Shown piece by piece: positions 50,363 to 60,416 of a stretch of DNA of 64,000 nt. The notes under the pieces are model-generated. The model was not told the origin of the DNA and made no database searches. It worked only from the letters and a program-made list of their open reading frames with translations. Every line of letters begins with the position of its first letter. The first letter of the stretch is position 1. The translations under genes were made by a program, and so were the position numbers. Source of the stretch: Gammaproteobacteria bacterium (lineage in GTDB: Bacteria > Pseudomonadota > Gammaproteobacteria > Enterobacterales > Alteromonadaceae); the NCBI GenBank assembly GCA_018222405.1, contig JAAFAI010000004.1:62001-126000 (forward strand), in the 5' to 3' direction.

Positions 50363-51481
50363 TTACCTACATGTATCTTTACCTTGTCCTGCTGTCCACT
50401 TCATACCATTTTTTAATAATGTAATGTTGTATTCAGCCTGGTAGACTTCTTTTCGGTGACCTATAGCACTGTACATTGCGCGGCCATCGCCGATACAATG
50501 CGTCCAGACAAGGGGATGATCTTTTCCCATTTCCAGTTTTTTTCCTGGCACATAAGTAGATTCATCTATCGCCATAACGATGTCATAGCCTTTTGTCGAC
50601 ACGCTCTCAGAGAATGAATACCACTCGTCATTGAGCTCCCAGCGAGCAGGGATCCCATCAGCCACAGCAGTATCATGATGTGTGACATCCAAAGAGGCAT
50701 TCTGGAACCAGTTATCGTCGCCCGGATGACCGATAAACTGCGCGCCGATAAGCACATCACGGTACCAATCCCAGAAATACACAGAGTCACCGGCTGATGC
50801 GTGAATACCCAGGAAACCGCCACCGTTATTCATATAGTCTTCAAACGCCCTGCGCTGAGAAAGGGTGAGAGTGTCGCCACTGACGTTGTTCCAAATCACC
50901 ACGTCAAATTCAGCGAGGTTTTCAGGTGTAAACGCACTTCCTTTCGCACTGACCGATACACCATAACCCATTTCCTTCGCAAGTTTACTCAGGTTTTCTG
51001 TGGCTGCAGTAACGGATTCACCGTGATCATAACCATTGATTTTCTGATAAATCAGTATCTGAACAGGTTCATCACCCAAATCAAAATTTACTGGCTCAGC
51101 ATCAAATCTGGCACAACGTGAAACTTTGTCTTCACGGGTAACAGGCAATGCAGCCAGTTCTTCACGCATTGCTGCTGCGTTGGCGTCATCGTTAATATCC
51201 ATACGAGCCAATAATTGGTCGAGCGTGATCAGTGTACTGAAAGAGGGCATAGACTCACTCAAAATCCATGCAGGCACTTTCGACAGTACTCCTGGATAGT
51301 ATTTTTCTACAATGGCTCTGGCTTTCGGACGCATCACAACATCGTAGGCCGGCATTGAGCTCGAAAATGGCACATCGCGCAATGAGCAATCAGTTAATTC
51401 ATCTGCGCCGTACGCATGGTTCATTGTTACTAGCGCCAGGCTGCCAGCGATAACAGAACAAAGCATGTTTTTAATTATCAT
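50363..51481 (-). CDS. Secreted ThuA-domain protein
   Basis: The 372-residue precursor has a signal peptide (AGSLALVTMNHAYGADE), an N-terminal helical part (about 30-135) and a ThuA/trehalose-utilisation-like domain (about 145-370). Typical motifs are the glutamine-amidotransferase-like core VQILIYQKINGYDHGESV, FDVVIWNNVSGDTLTLSQRRAFEDYMNNGGGFLGIHAS, and GDGRAMYSAIGHRKEVY near the end. AAAGGA precedes the ATG. It is last in a leftward set with DUF1080 and an MFS permease; such sets are common in glycoside catabolism. The substrate is not evident. Confidence 0.87.
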   Translation of the reverse strand: MIIKNMLCSVIAGSLALVTMNHAYGADELTDCSLRDVPFSSSMPAYDVVMRPKARAIVEKYYPGVLSKVPAWILSESMPSFSTLITLDQLLARMDINDDANAAAMREELAALPVTREDKVSRCARFDAEPVNFDLGDEPVQILIYQKINGYDHGESVTAATENLSKLAKEMGYGVSVSAKGSAFTPENLAEFDVVIWNNVSGDTLTLSQRRAFEDYMNNGGGFLGIHASAGDSVYFWDWYRDVLIGAQFIGHPGDDNWFQNASLDVTHHDTAVADGIPARWELNDEWYSFSESVSTKGYDIVMAIDESTYVPGKKLEMGKDHPLVWTHCIGDGRAMYSAIGHRKEVYQAEYNITLLKNGMKWTAGQGKDTCR

Positions 51482-51578
51482 TTTTTTCCTTTAAGCGACC
51501 CCATACGGCTAACGGGATAATGCTATCTATAGATAAATCAGTAAAAGTTGACTCGAACTCGATTATTAGAACATTACC

Positions 51579-52337
51579 TCAAAGTTCTCGGATTTTGATA
51601 TTCCGGAACGAAACCGGTGAAGACCATTCCTGCAGCACAATTTTGCCTCTGGTCGCAATACCAAACTCTGGAAAATCCTTGAAGTTTGATTGTGACACCC
51701 ACTGTTGCCATTGTTCACTATGAAGGTCAACGCTGGCGGTTAAATTACCATTGAGATAAAACTCAACCACACCGTTTACCTGTTTTATCACAGATTGATT
51801 CCAGTCTCCGGGTTGGCGAACGCTGGTCTCAGTAAGTTGTGGCGAATATCCATAAAGGCAACCTGAGCGCTTCGATACTTTTGCGTAATCGATATGTTCC
51901 TGGCCAAGGAGCTGATACTCTGGACCGGTTTGCCACGCCATAAGGTATTCAGCTTTCTCCTTTACATTTATGAAAACACCACTGTTACCGTCTGATGTGG
52001 TTTTCCAGTCAAACTTCAATTCATAATTTTCAAACTCCTGATCGGTTGCCAGATCACCATGCTGAACACCGCTGGTTTTCATGTCTACGCTAAGTGTTCC
52101 GTCTTTAGCTTGCCACGCAGAAGCCGCATCAGGTTTTTGATAGACATGCCAGCCCTTAGTGGTTTGACCATCAAACAGCAATCGCCACCCCTGCCTTACC
52201 TCACTCTCAGTTAACTGATTTACAGCTGTCACTGAGATACCCGTGTCCTCGCTTTTTTGAGTGCTATTGGCGTAAAAGCTCACTGACGAAAGTCCTATCA
52301 GAGAGGCCAAAAAATAGCCGTAATATTGTTTGTTCAA
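51579..52337 (-). CDS. DUF1080 (3-keto-disaccharide hydrolase-like) secreted protein
   Basis: The 252-residue precursor has a signal peptide (YYGYFLASLIGLSSVSFYA) and one concanavalin-like DUF1080 domain: GWRLLFDGQTTKGWHVYQ, NYELKFDWKTTSDGNSGVFINVKE, GPEYQLLGQ, PGDWNQSVIKQVNGVVEFYLNG, FGIATRGKIVLQEW. Family members cleave 3-keto-glycosides after dehydrogenase action. The start is TTG with AGGA seven bases upstream; no ATG fits. It lies between the ThuA gene and the MFS gene on the same strand. Confidence 0.88.
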   Translation of the reverse strand: MNKQYYGYFLASLIGLSSVSFYANSTQKSEDTGISVTAVNQLTESEVRQGWRLLFDGQTTKGWHVYQKPDAASAWQAKDGTLSVDMKTSGVQHGDLATDQEFENYELKFDWKTTSDGNSGVFINVKEKAEYLMAWQTGPEYQLLGQEHIDYAKVSKRSGCLYGYSPQLTETSVRQPGDWNQSVIKQVNGVVEFYLNGNLTASVDLHSEQWQQWVSQSNFKDFPEFGIATRGKIVLQEWSSPVSFRNIKIREL

Positions 52338-52348
52338 GGCAATTCCTT

Positions 52349-53527
52349 TTATGATTGTGTGTTGATTTGTTGATAAGGTACCGATTTACATATCATAAGT
52401 ACGAGTAGAAATAAGCACCCGACCAAGCCCAGAGCGAGCGGCAAACTGTAGCTCTCAGCAACCACCCCGATGGTCGCTGGCCCCAGTAGCACGCCGGAAT
52501 AGGCAATTGTTGACACCGCAGGCACGGCGGTGCTCTCGCTCATCACAGTTTGATTGGCGATAGCACTAAACATAACAGGTACGACGTTTGCCGCTCCCAA
52601 TCCAATTAAAAAGTATCCGCCAATGGCCGTTATGATATGTGGCAAGGCGAGCACGCAAACCAAACCAAGGGCCGCAACTAACGTACCGTATACCACTACT
52701 TTTAAACCACTAAACCGGGATACCACTTTGTCTCCGGTGAGCCGTCCTATCGTCATGGCAATAGAAAACGCAGCAAAACCAATTCCACCAAGGTGTAGAG
52801 GGAAAGCCCTGTATTCGGTTAAAAATACACTGCTCCAGTCAAGTACTGTGCCCTCAGCCAGAAAGAAACAAAAACAGATTAGTCCGATGGTTAATACACT
52901 TCCTTTCGGAACAGCAAATGCTGGTCCTGAATTTTCATTTCCATAGGGGAGTAAATATCGCTGATAAAATGAGAAATAAGCAGTAAGTACACAAACAGCC
53001 AGCATGACTGAGCTTGTTACAGGGAGCCAAAACAACATGCTTGTGATTAGGGCTGCTCCGGCTATACCACCCAAACTGTAAAAGCCATGAAAACCAGACA
53101 TCAGCGTTTTATTGCTCTCTTTTTCTACCAGGATAGCCTGAATATTCATGGCGCAATCTACACTTCCCATGCCTGCCCCAAGCAAAATAACGAAAAATGC
53201 TAGCAACCAGAATGACTGAAGAAATGGTAAGGTAATCACCGATACAACCAGTAAACAATAACCTGTAAATATGACCTTTCTGCAACCAAACCGGGTAGAC
53301 AACGGCCCGACAATCGGCATCGTAATAAGCGCCCCTACCCCCATACAAAGAATTAAGCCACCTAATGCTGTATCAGACACACCAGTATTCAGTTTTAAGT
53401 AAGGAATAATAACTGCCCATATTGCCGTAATAACACCAGTGCAAAAAAAGACACACTGGGTTGCTCGTTGCTGATTCGCTTGCTCTTTTATGCTCGTTTT
53501 CAAGCTATTGGCTTTATCCCGGCTCAT
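52349..53527 (-). CDS. MFS transporter
   Basis: The 392-residue permease has twelve transmembrane helices, with the MFS A-motif region GPLSTRFGCRKVIF in the loop after TM2 and a long central loop. Overall look (CMGVGALITMPIVGPLSTRFG, GAGMGSVDCAMNIQAILVE, GFHGFYSLGGIAGA) resembles the YbjJ/FucP-like sugar group. It is divergent from a DeoR-type regulator and upstream of secreted sugar-related genes, so it probably takes up their product. Confidence 0.87.
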   Translation of the reverse strand: MSRDKANSLKTSIKEQANQQRATQCVFFCTGVITAIWAVIIPYLKLNTGVSDTALGGLILCMGVGALITMPIVGPLSTRFGCRKVIFTGYCLLVVSVITLPFLQSFWLLAFFVILLGAGMGSVDCAMNIQAILVEKESNKTLMSGFHGFYSLGGIAGAALITSMLFWLPVTSSVMLAVCVLTAYFSFYQRYLLPYGNENSGPAFAVPKGSVLTIGLICFCFFLAEGTVLDWSSVFLTEYRAFPLHLGGIGFAAFSIAMTIGRLTGDKVVSRFSGLKVVVYGTLVAALGLVCVLALPHIITAIGGYFLIGLGAANVVPVMFSAIANQTVMSESTAVPAVSTIAYSGVLLGPATIGVVAESYSLPLALGLVGCLFLLVLMICKSVPYQQINTQS

Positions 53528-53622
53528 TAATTATTTACTCAATTTATCAGTTAGAATCTGAACAATTCGTCTTCTTTACGTTATAGTAAAAATGGTTTGA
53601 TTAATTTTCCTGATGATACATT

Positions 53623-54396
53623 ATGCTCGATTATGCAGCTTTCCCAAAACAAAGACAATTACTATTAACGGAACGTTTACAAATTGACGGTAAACTTGTT
53701 TGTTCCGAACTCGCCGAAGAATTCGGTGTGTCTGAGCACACGATAAGGCGTGACATCATAGAGCTATCCAAGTTAGGGATATGTAAAAAGGTATATGGCG
53801 GAGCCATAGTTGTGTCTCCGGCACAGGGAAGCCTTGCAGAAAGAGCGAGCAAAATCGAGCATGAAAAGCGGCTTATAGCGCAAGCAGCGATAAAACTAAT
53901 CTCACCCGGCTCTACCATTTTTCTGGATAGTGGCACGACAAATTTAGCTATAGTGCACTCTCTACCGAGCGAAATAGACATCACCCTCATTACTAACTCA
54001 ATTCCGATAGCTAACGAAGCATTGAGACTCCCTAACATAGAACTGATTTTACTGGGTGGGAAGGTTACAAAGTCGGTCGGTGGCGCGTTAAATGCTGATG
54101 CACAGAATGAGCTATCAAAAATGTTTATCGATATGTGCTTTATTGGCATATGTGCTTTTAGTCCTGAGCATGGCATTACTGGTTTTAATTATGATGATGC
54201 GTGTTTTAAGCGTGCTCTGGTAAAGCAATCAGGTCAGTTGATTGCCGCCGTCTCTCACGAGAAATACGAGACCATTGCGAAACATAAAGTTGTCGGACTT
54301 GAAGGGATATCGGATCTCATTTTATGCAAGGAAAAATTAAGTCGAAAGCAGCTCGGTGAACTCAACATCTCTGGTTTAGCTGTTCATTTGGTATAG
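53623..54396 (+). CDS. DeoR-family transcriptional regulator
   Basis: The 257-residue protein has an N-terminal HTH (RQLLLTERLQIDGKLVCSELAEEFGVSEHTIRRDIIELSKLGICKKVYGGA) and a sugar-phosphate-binding DeoR_C domain (IFLDSGTTNLAIVHSLP, LITNSIPIANEAL, LLGGKVTKSVGGALN). It is divergent from the MFS gene across a 95-base gap, which is the likely operator region. Effector: probably a phosphorylated sugar, as in the family. Confidence 0.92.
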   Translation: MLDYAAFPKQRQLLLTERLQIDGKLVCSELAEEFGVSEHTIRRDIIELSKLGICKKVYGGAIVVSPAQGSLAERASKIEHEKRLIAQAAIKLISPGSTIFLDSGTTNLAIVHSLPSEIDITLITNSIPIANEALRLPNIELILLGGKVTKSVGGALNADAQNELSKMFIDMCFIGICAFSPEHGITGFNYDDACFKRALVKQSGQLIAAVSHEKYETIAKHKVVGLEGISDLILCKEKLSRKQLGELNISGLAVHLV

Positions 54397-54409
54397 GAGC
54401 ACATGTAAA

Positions 54410-55282
54410 TTAAACCAGAAATTTTTGCGCAGTCTCTACAGCATGAATTCTAAGCGCTTTCAGATATGGACTTTCGGTTTGCCAATAATGCCAAAACAGT
54501 GGAATGTCCATGTATTCTCCGGGGAACAAATCTACCAACTTCCCGGAGTCAATGGAGTCCGCTATTTGCAATTCCGGAAGCATTCCATAGCCTAATCCCG
54601 CTAGCATTGCCTGGTTAAAACCTTCAGATGAGGGACACCAATGAATATATTCAGGGTCAAACTTAGCGTGCTGCAATAAAAAATCATGCTGTGTTCGGTC
54701 ATTATGATCAAACACTAAGCATGGTGCATACCGCAAATCACCCACCTGATTAATATTGTATTGTTCAATAAATTCTGGACTCGCAACCGCCCGATAACGC
54801 AATGCGCCAAGGTAGGTGACCTTTCCACCATTGACGGCTTCAGCACTGCTGCAAATACACACCATTACTTCGCCCTGCTTCATTCTTTTCAGGCTCACCG
54901 ATTGGTCCTCCACCAAGAAGTCAAAGCTAAAATGATAATCAGGTAGCGCAAGCGCTCTGGGTAGCCAGGTGGCCAGTGAATCAGCATTAATTGCCATACG
55001 CACCGATAAAATTCTGTCTGAGGTAGTTAACGGGTCACTCGCAACGCCCAATGCAGCTTCAAGCTGCAACACTTGCTGTAGGTGAGTTAACAATCTCTGA
55101 CCAGCACTGGTAGCTACCGGAGGCTGCGTACGCACAATAACGGGCTCACCAATATACTCTTCTAATTGCCTTATACGCCGACTCACTGCTGACTGGGTGA
55201 TAAATAACTTTTGTGCAGCTCGCTCAAAGCCTCGGTTTGAAACCACCGCCTCTAGTGCCCTAAGTAAATTATAATCAATCAT
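54410..55282 (-). CDS. ArgP-like LysR-type regulator
   Basis: The 290-residue LysR regulator has HTH LRALEAVVSNRGFERAAQKLFITQSAVSRRIRQLEEYIGEPVIVR and a substrate-binding C-terminal domain (LVFDHNDRTQHDFLLQ, GYGMLPELQIADSIDSGKLVDLFP). The whole resembles ArgP (IciA), which controls the arginine/lysine exporter ArgO. It is divergent from a LysE/ArgO-type gene, the same arrangement of partners. It ends 14 bases from the convergent DeoR gene. Confidence 0.87.
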   Translation of the reverse strand: MIDYNLLRALEAVVSNRGFERAAQKLFITQSAVSRRIRQLEEYIGEPVIVRTQPPVATSAGQRLLTHLQQVLQLEAALGVASDPLTTSDRILSVRMAINADSLATWLPRALALPDYHFSFDFLVEDQSVSLKRMKQGEVMVCICSSAEAVNGGKVTYLGALRYRAVASPEFIEQYNINQVGDLRYAPCLVFDHNDRTQHDFLLQHAKFDPEYIHWCPSSEGFNQAMLAGLGYGMLPELQIADSIDSGKLVDLFPGEYMDIPLFWHYWQTESPYLKALRIHAVETAQKFLV

Positions 55283-55392
55283 GAATTTTACTCATGTACC
55301 ATCTTAAACATTCATTGGAATCATATCTAAATCATCACTACTCTGCTCACGTTTTTATTTATAAGCGAACCGCTTTCACACGTAGGTTGAGT

Positions 55393-55992
55393 ATGGAATC
55401 TTTATTTACCGGTTTAACTATGGGGCTTAGTCTGATTGTAGCCATTGGCGCACAAAATATCTGGGTATTGAGTCAAAGTATGCGCAGTGAACACAGATTC
55501 ACTATAGCGTCAGTGTGTATTTTATGTGATGTTGGCTTAATTATTTTAGGTGTCTTTTTTGCCGTAAAAATGCAGGCATACTTGCCATCGCTACTCCCTG
55601 TTTTTGTGTGGGGAGGCGTGCTATTTCTGAGTTGGCTGGCATATCAGGCTTTGTGTCGGGCTTACAAGGGGCAATATCAGCTGAATATTTCCTCCTCTTC
55701 TGACCAAAACCGATTTCAAATCGCAGCTGCAGCATTTAGTATCAGCTTATTAAACCCACACGTATATTTGGACACGGTTATCCTGCTTGGGAATATCGGC
55801 GGCATGCAAGAACGTCCGAATGTATTCGCATTTGGCGCTGCGCTAGCCTCTGTTTTTTGGTTTAGTGTGCTCACCTACTTTGCCCCTAAACTAAAAATCT
55901 GGCTCAACTCCCCACTTAGATGGCGGGTTTTCGATTGCTTTATTGCTGCATTTCTTATCCTAATTGCAATTAAATTGCTGGATGTATTGTAA
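55393..55992 (+). CDS. LysE/ArgO-family amino-acid exporter
   Basis: The 199-residue membrane protein has six helices and the LysE opening MESLFTGLTMGLSLIVAIGAQNIWVLSQS, including the GAQN motif. LNPHVYLDTVILLGNIGG is the second family signature. The start at the ATG reading MESLF is chosen because the longer frame adds 33 polar residues not seen in the family. With the divergent ArgP-like gene it makes an arginine/lysine export module, which controls basic amino-acid overload. Confidence 0.9.
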   Translation: MESLFTGLTMGLSLIVAIGAQNIWVLSQSMRSEHRFTIASVCILCDVGLIILGVFFAVKMQAYLPSLLPVFVWGGVLFLSWLAYQALCRAYKGQYQLNISSSSDQNRFQIAAAAFSISLLNPHVYLDTVILLGNIGGMQERPNVFAFGAALASVFWFSVLTYFAPKLKIWLNSPLRWRVFDCFIAAFLILIAIKLLDVL

Positions 55993-56181
55993 ATAGGTGA
56001 AAGGGAGGCTGTAAAATCTAGTGTGTAAAAGGCTGTTTATATTGGTATAGATGACACAACGGTTGACTAATTACCCCCTTGCCTTAGCCAAACTAAAGAG
56101 ATAACCCCGCTCGAAAATATAGAAAAGACCAACTTACGAGCGGGCGATACAATTTGAAAACAACAAATCAGAGCAGAAGTA
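55993..56181. other. Intergenic with long-loop inverted repeat
   Basis: Between convergent genes. CCCGCTCG and CGAGCGGG form an eight-base inverted repeat about 24 bases apart around 56107-56146; it may help termination. No gene is seen. Confidence 0.45.
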
Positions 56182-58446
56182 TTAACTCTGTTCTAACTGT
56201 TTAATTAAGGGTTGCTCGTAAAAGCGTTTGCCGGTTTGTTTATACAATGCATTGGTGAGTGCCGCAAAAATTGGTGGAAATGGCGGCTCCCCCAGCCCTG
56301 TTGGATCAATATTACTTTTAACGAAATGCACATCGATTGATGCCGGCGCTTCGTCGATCCGAATCATACGGTATCGGTCAAAGTTCTGTTTGTCAGGCTG
56401 TCCATTGGTAAATGTCATCTCGCCATACATAGCATTACCTATGCCATCCACAACCGCGCCTTGTACCATATTCGACGCGGCAACGGGGTTCACCACGACC
56501 CCGCAATCCACTGCACTAAACACCTTGTCCGCTTTCGGCAGGCCATTTTTAACAGTAGTTGTCACCACATGTGCCGCATAAGAGTTATGGCAATAATAAG
56601 CCGCCACGCCTTTACTTATGTTTGCTGGCATGGTGTCCCAGCCAGACTTTTCTCTTACCAGTTCAAGCACAGCGGCGTATCGTTCGGCATCGTAATCGTG
56701 CTTTTCTCCCACCGGTGACGACATGGCCTTTTTAAATAGCGCCAGGCGAAAATCGATGGGATCGGTTTCTGCCATTTCGGCAACTTCATCTAAAAACGCC
56801 TGCTCGGAAGCGCCCATAAAATTAGATCGCGGCGCCCTGAAAGCTCCGGTGGTAATGTTGGAACTGATTGCTTCGCCCCTGGCCAGGTAGTTATCTACAG
56901 CGCCTGCGGGGAAACGATCGGCGTGAATACAATGTTCCGGAACGCCAACGCCATCTACCTGATAAGCAATTAATTCTCTCTGATCATTGAGTGCAGCTTT
57001 AAATTTGACCATATAAGTAGGCCGATAGATGCCGCCGGTCATATCATCTTCACGGGTATAAACAAGTTTAACCGGCTGTTTTACCCGCTGTGAAATCACT
57101 GCCGCTTCAACCGCATAGTGAGAGTATGCGCGTCGCCCAAAACCACCGCCCATCCGGGTGACTTCTATTCTCACATTCTCTAATGGCACATTTAATCGTT
57201 CTGCCACTGTTCCAATAATAAAACCAGGTGCTTGCAATGGGCCTGCTATATGCACACCCTCATTGGTTACGCTGGCATAAAAGTTCATCGGTTCCATGGC
57301 ATTGTGCGCAAGATAAGGGGCATAGTAAGTACGCTCAATTACTTGTTCGGCATTGGCAAACACGCTAGCCGGATCCCCGTCCTGTCGCAATACCGGGAGC
57401 TCGCTATTCAGTAACGATTCCATTTGTTTGCGATGTTCTGAAGTATTCTCCAAACCACCCGGTACGTTTACATCAACCAGAGTTCCAAACCGGTTCATCT
57501 TTTCGTTGTAGGAGTCAAAGGCCTGCCATGTTGCGTTTAACGCGCGTTTTGCCTTAATCACAGCCCATGTCTTATGACCAACAATCGCCACCAGTGTGGT
57601 AAACGCACTGGTATCGAAATAGTTGCGGGTGTAAGCAGGATGAATTGATTGAAATACAAAGGCATCCACAATGCCAGGCATTGCTTTAATGGGTTCAAGA
57701 TCCGCGTCTTTAACTGTCTTTCCAAACGCGGGCGCGTGGACGATGCCAGCAATTAACATATTATCGCTATGATAGTCAATGCCAAATAGCGGTTTGCCGG
57801 TAACGATTTTCCGGCCTTCCAGATTAAGTTGCGACCGACCGATGATACTAAAATTATCATTACTTTTTAGCGGAATGCTGGCTGGTAAGGTGATAAGCGC
57901 GGCATCGCCGGCCAGTTCGGCAAAGGTTGCGCTTTGCCCTGAAGCAACATGACTGATTACACTATTTGCAACCGTTAGCTGAGCAGTTGGCACCTGCCAT
58001 TTAGCCGCGGCCGCCATCATTAGCATGTGTTTAGCGGCAGCGCCCGCCATCCTGAGGCTTTGCCAACCGCGCCGGATAGATTGACTTCCCCCGGTAAACT
58101 GACGTTCAAACTCATCAGGTTGATAGTCTGCTTGTTTTGCCACAATATCAGCCCAATTAGCATCCATTTCTTCAGCCAGAATCATGGGCATTGAGGTCAT
58201 CAGATTTTGGCCGAACTCCGGGTTTGGTACGACGGCAGTTATCTCACCAGTTAACGCGACAAACAGGTACGCGTTGAGTTTAATTGGTGCATCGTCTGCA
58301 GATTTTCTGCTTAGTGCAGAGGCGGTGCCCAGCCAGCTAAAGTTAATCATAAGGCCGCCGGAACCGGCCAAAGAAGCCTTTAAGAATTGGCGACGACCAT
58401 TTGACGTGGCAACCTGGCGTAATCCTGAAGGTATACTTGTTTTCAT
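56182..58446 (-). CDS. Molybdenum hydroxylase large subunit, Tat-exported (IorB-like)
   Basis: The 754-residue protein belongs to the xanthine-oxidase family, in the isoquinoline 1-oxidoreductase beta-like branch. A Tat signal is seen (NGRRQFLKASLAGSGGLMINF). Cofactor-domain motifs include RVTRMGGGFGRR, SNITTGAFRAPR, VVNPVAASNMVQGAVVDG and the catalytic Glu in GLGEPPF near the C-terminus. It lies ten bases after its [2Fe-2S] partner in the same operon. It oxidises an aldehyde or N-heterocycle in the periplasm and passes electrons to the small subunit; the exact substrate cannot be told. No cytochrome subunit is adjacent. Confidence 0.9.
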   Translation of the reverse strand: MKTSIPSGLRQVATSNGRRQFLKASLAGSGGLMINFSWLGTASALSRKSADDAPIKLNAYLFVALTGEITAVVPNPEFGQNLMTSMPMILAEEMDANWADIVAKQADYQPDEFERQFTGGSQSIRRGWQSLRMAGAAAKHMLMMAAAAKWQVPTAQLTVANSVISHVASGQSATFAELAGDAALITLPASIPLKSNDNFSIIGRSQLNLEGRKIVTGKPLFGIDYHSDNMLIAGIVHAPAFGKTVKDADLEPIKAMPGIVDAFVFQSIHPAYTRNYFDTSAFTTLVAIVGHKTWAVIKAKRALNATWQAFDSYNEKMNRFGTLVDVNVPGGLENTSEHRKQMESLLNSELPVLRQDGDPASVFANAEQVIERTYYAPYLAHNAMEPMNFYASVTNEGVHIAGPLQAPGFIIGTVAERLNVPLENVRIEVTRMGGGFGRRAYSHYAVEAAVISQRVKQPVKLVYTREDDMTGGIYRPTYMVKFKAALNDQRELIAYQVDGVGVPEHCIHADRFPAGAVDNYLARGEAISSNITTGAFRAPRSNFMGASEQAFLDEVAEMAETDPIDFRLALFKKAMSSPVGEKHDYDAERYAAVLELVREKSGWDTMPANISKGVAAYYCHNSYAAHVVTTTVKNGLPKADKVFSAVDCGVVVNPVAASNMVQGAVVDGIGNAMYGEMTFTNGQPDKQNFDRYRMIRIDEAPASIDVHFVKSNIDPTGLGEPPFPPIFAALTNALYKQTGKRFYEQPLIKQLEQS

Positions 58447-58456
58447 GGTTTAATCC

Positions 58457-58912
58457 TCAGGCTTTCGCCGCCAGTTTAATGGCTTGCTTGATTCGCACGT
58501 AAGTACCACATCGACAGATATTCCCTTTCATTGCAGTGTCAATCGCTGCGTCATCCGGATTAGGGTTTTGCATTAATAACGCTGCCGCATTCATAATTTG
58601 CCCAGCCTGACAATAACCGCATTGCGCGACATCCTGCTCTATCCATATCTTCTGTAGGGGATGGTCGCCATGTTCAGACAATCCTTCAATAGTTGTCACA
58701 TCGTTTTCTCCAACTGCTGATACCGGGATTGAACAGGAACGCACGGCTTTGCCGCCTAAATGAACCGTGCAGGCTCCACACATAGCCATCCCGCAACCAT
58801 ATTTGGTTCCCGGCATATTGAGTTCATCTCGTAATACCCAAAGTAAAGGGGTGTCGGCGTCAGTGACAACGTCATGGTTTTTGCCATTTATGTGTATTTT
58901 ATAACTCGGCAT
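58457..58912 (-). CDS. [2Fe-2S] subunit of molybdenum hydroxylase (IorA-like)
   Basis: The 151-residue protein has two [2Fe-2S] clusters. The plant-type site is [17 protein letters not shown] with Cys in [10 protein letters not shown], and the helical-domain site is [10 protein letters not shown] and CRCGTY. This is the usual small subunit of xanthine-oxidase-family enzymes. It has no signal of its own and would be carried out by the Tat-targeted large subunit encoded next. Confidence 0.93.
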   Translation of the reverse strand: MPSYKIHINGKNHDVVTDADTPLLWVLRDELNMPGTKYGCGMAMCGACTVHLGGKAVRSCSIPVSAVGENDVTTIEGLSEHGDHPLQKIWIEQDVAQCGYCQAGQIMNAAALLMQNPNPDDAAIDTAMKGNICRCGTYVRIKQAIKLAAKA

Positions 58913-59146
58913 TCATTACTCCGTTTAACTCATTATGCTGGATAACTGTGGCTTAGCACTTTTACATCCAATCTTTTCCACCTTTAACTATAGCGCATGA
59001 TTTATCACTCACTATGGTAAAACCAGGCATGAGTTTATGACTTATTTTCATTAATCATCCTGTGTCTTTGTCGGCACTATAGAAAATACATAAAACGCTA
59101 TGCTCAACGAATAGCGATTGAGAAGCCAATAAAGGACACATTAACG

Positions 59147-60292
59147 ATGTCAGCAGGTATTAATCCAGATAAAGCTACGGGCATTACACCAGAAAATAGC
59201 CGTCGCTCATTTATCCGCAATATTGCCATCGCAGGAGCCAGCGTGGGCGCGGGCCTGATTAGCCAATCTGTGCATGCAACCAGCAAAAAGGAATGTAGCT
59301 CAGGTATTGCCACGAATAGCCGGCGAAAACTGGGGGAACTTGAAGTATCGCCTGTTGGTTTAGGGTGTATGAGTATGTCCAGTAGCAGCTATAACCCACC
59401 CCGCTCAGCCAAATCGATGGTACCGGTTATTCGCGGCGCGATTGACCGCGGTGTTACCTTTTTTGATACTGCGGAAGTCTACGGCCCTTTCACTAACGAG
59501 GAAATCGTCGGTCAGGCGTTACAAGGCGTTCGCGATAAAGTGGTACTGGCCAGTAAATTCGGTTTTAAATTTGAAAATGGCCAACGTGCAGGCCGAGATG
59601 CGAGGCCTGCTGTAATTAGAACTGCCGTTGAAGGTATGTTAAAGCGTCTGCAAACCGATCGCATTGATCTGCTTTACTTACACCGTGTTGATCCAAATGT
59701 ACCAATTGAAGACATTGCCGGTACGGTAGGTGAGTTAATTAAAGAAGGGAAAGCCCGTCATTTTGGGTTATCTGAAGTATCACCCACGACACTACGCAAG
59801 GCGCATGCTGAGTATCCGGTGACGGCGGTACAAAGCGAATACTCCATTATGGAGCGCTCGGTGGAAAATCAGGTACTCAACACCTGTCAAGACCTCGGTG
59901 TGGGGTTTGTTCCCTGGGGCTCTGTGGTGCGCGGTTTTCTAGCCGACAAATTTAATGAGTACAGCCGTTTTTCTGACGATTCACGCTTTGCATCGGTGCC
60001 CTACTATACGCCAGAAGCTATTCGCAACAACCTTGTCATGCTGGATTTAATTCGACGTTGGAGCGATGAACGAGGGATCACGCCGGCTCAGTTCTCAATA
60101 GCGTGGTTGCTGGCACAACATCCGTTTATTGTACCTATTCCGGGCACAACCAAGTTGCATCACCTTGATGAGGATTTAGGCGCCGTGAAGGTGAAATTCT
60201 CCAGTCAGGAACTCACCGCATTTCGTGCTGAGATCGAAAAGCTGAATCTCGTTGGCTTCAGAGCGAAAGATTCAGCGCTGACTGACAAATGA
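59147..60292 (+). CDS. Tat-exported aldo/keto reductase
   Basis: The 381-residue protein has a twin-arginine leader (NSRRSFIRNIAIAGASVGAGLISQSVHA) and an AKR TIM barrel. Catalytic residues: Asp and Tyr in FFDTAEVYGPF, Lys in VVLASKFGFKF, His in LLYLHRVDPNVP; the cofactor loop is PFIVPIPGTTKLHHLDEDL. Export of an NADPH-type enzyme is unusual because the periplasm lacks free NADPH, so it may carry its cofactor out folded. It is divergent from the molybdenum hydroxylase genes and may act on the same compounds. Confidence 0.88.
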   Translation: MSAGINPDKATGITPENSRRSFIRNIAIAGASVGAGLISQSVHATSKKECSSGIATNSRRKLGELEVSPVGLGCMSMSSSSYNPPRSAKSMVPVIRGAIDRGVTFFDTAEVYGPFTNEEIVGQALQGVRDKVVLASKFGFKFENGQRAGRDARPAVIRTAVEGMLKRLQTDRIDLLYLHRVDPNVPIEDIAGTVGELIKEGKARHFGLSEVSPTTLRKAHAEYPVTAVQSEYSIMERSVENQVLNTCQDLGVGFVPWGSVVRGFLADKFNEYSRFSDDSRFASVPYYTPEAIRNNLVMLDLIRRWSDERGITPAQFSIAWLLAQHPFIVPIPGTTKLHHLDEDLGAVKVKFSSQELTAFRAEIEKLNLVGFRAKDSALTDK

Positions 60293-60416
60293 TGTGGCCA
60301 GGGTCCTGACCTGAAGGTTAAATGACTCAACCCACTACCTCAAATTGTTAGGCGCCGGCGTTATCGCTGGCGCGCTCAAAAATGACGGTGTGAAATTCAA
60401 CTCAGCAATGTATGAA

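Noticed and set aside
53631..54176. A 181-codon minus-strand frame opposite the DeoR-type gene
   Set aside because: The DeoR protein has clear domain motifs throughout, so the opposite frame is a shadow.
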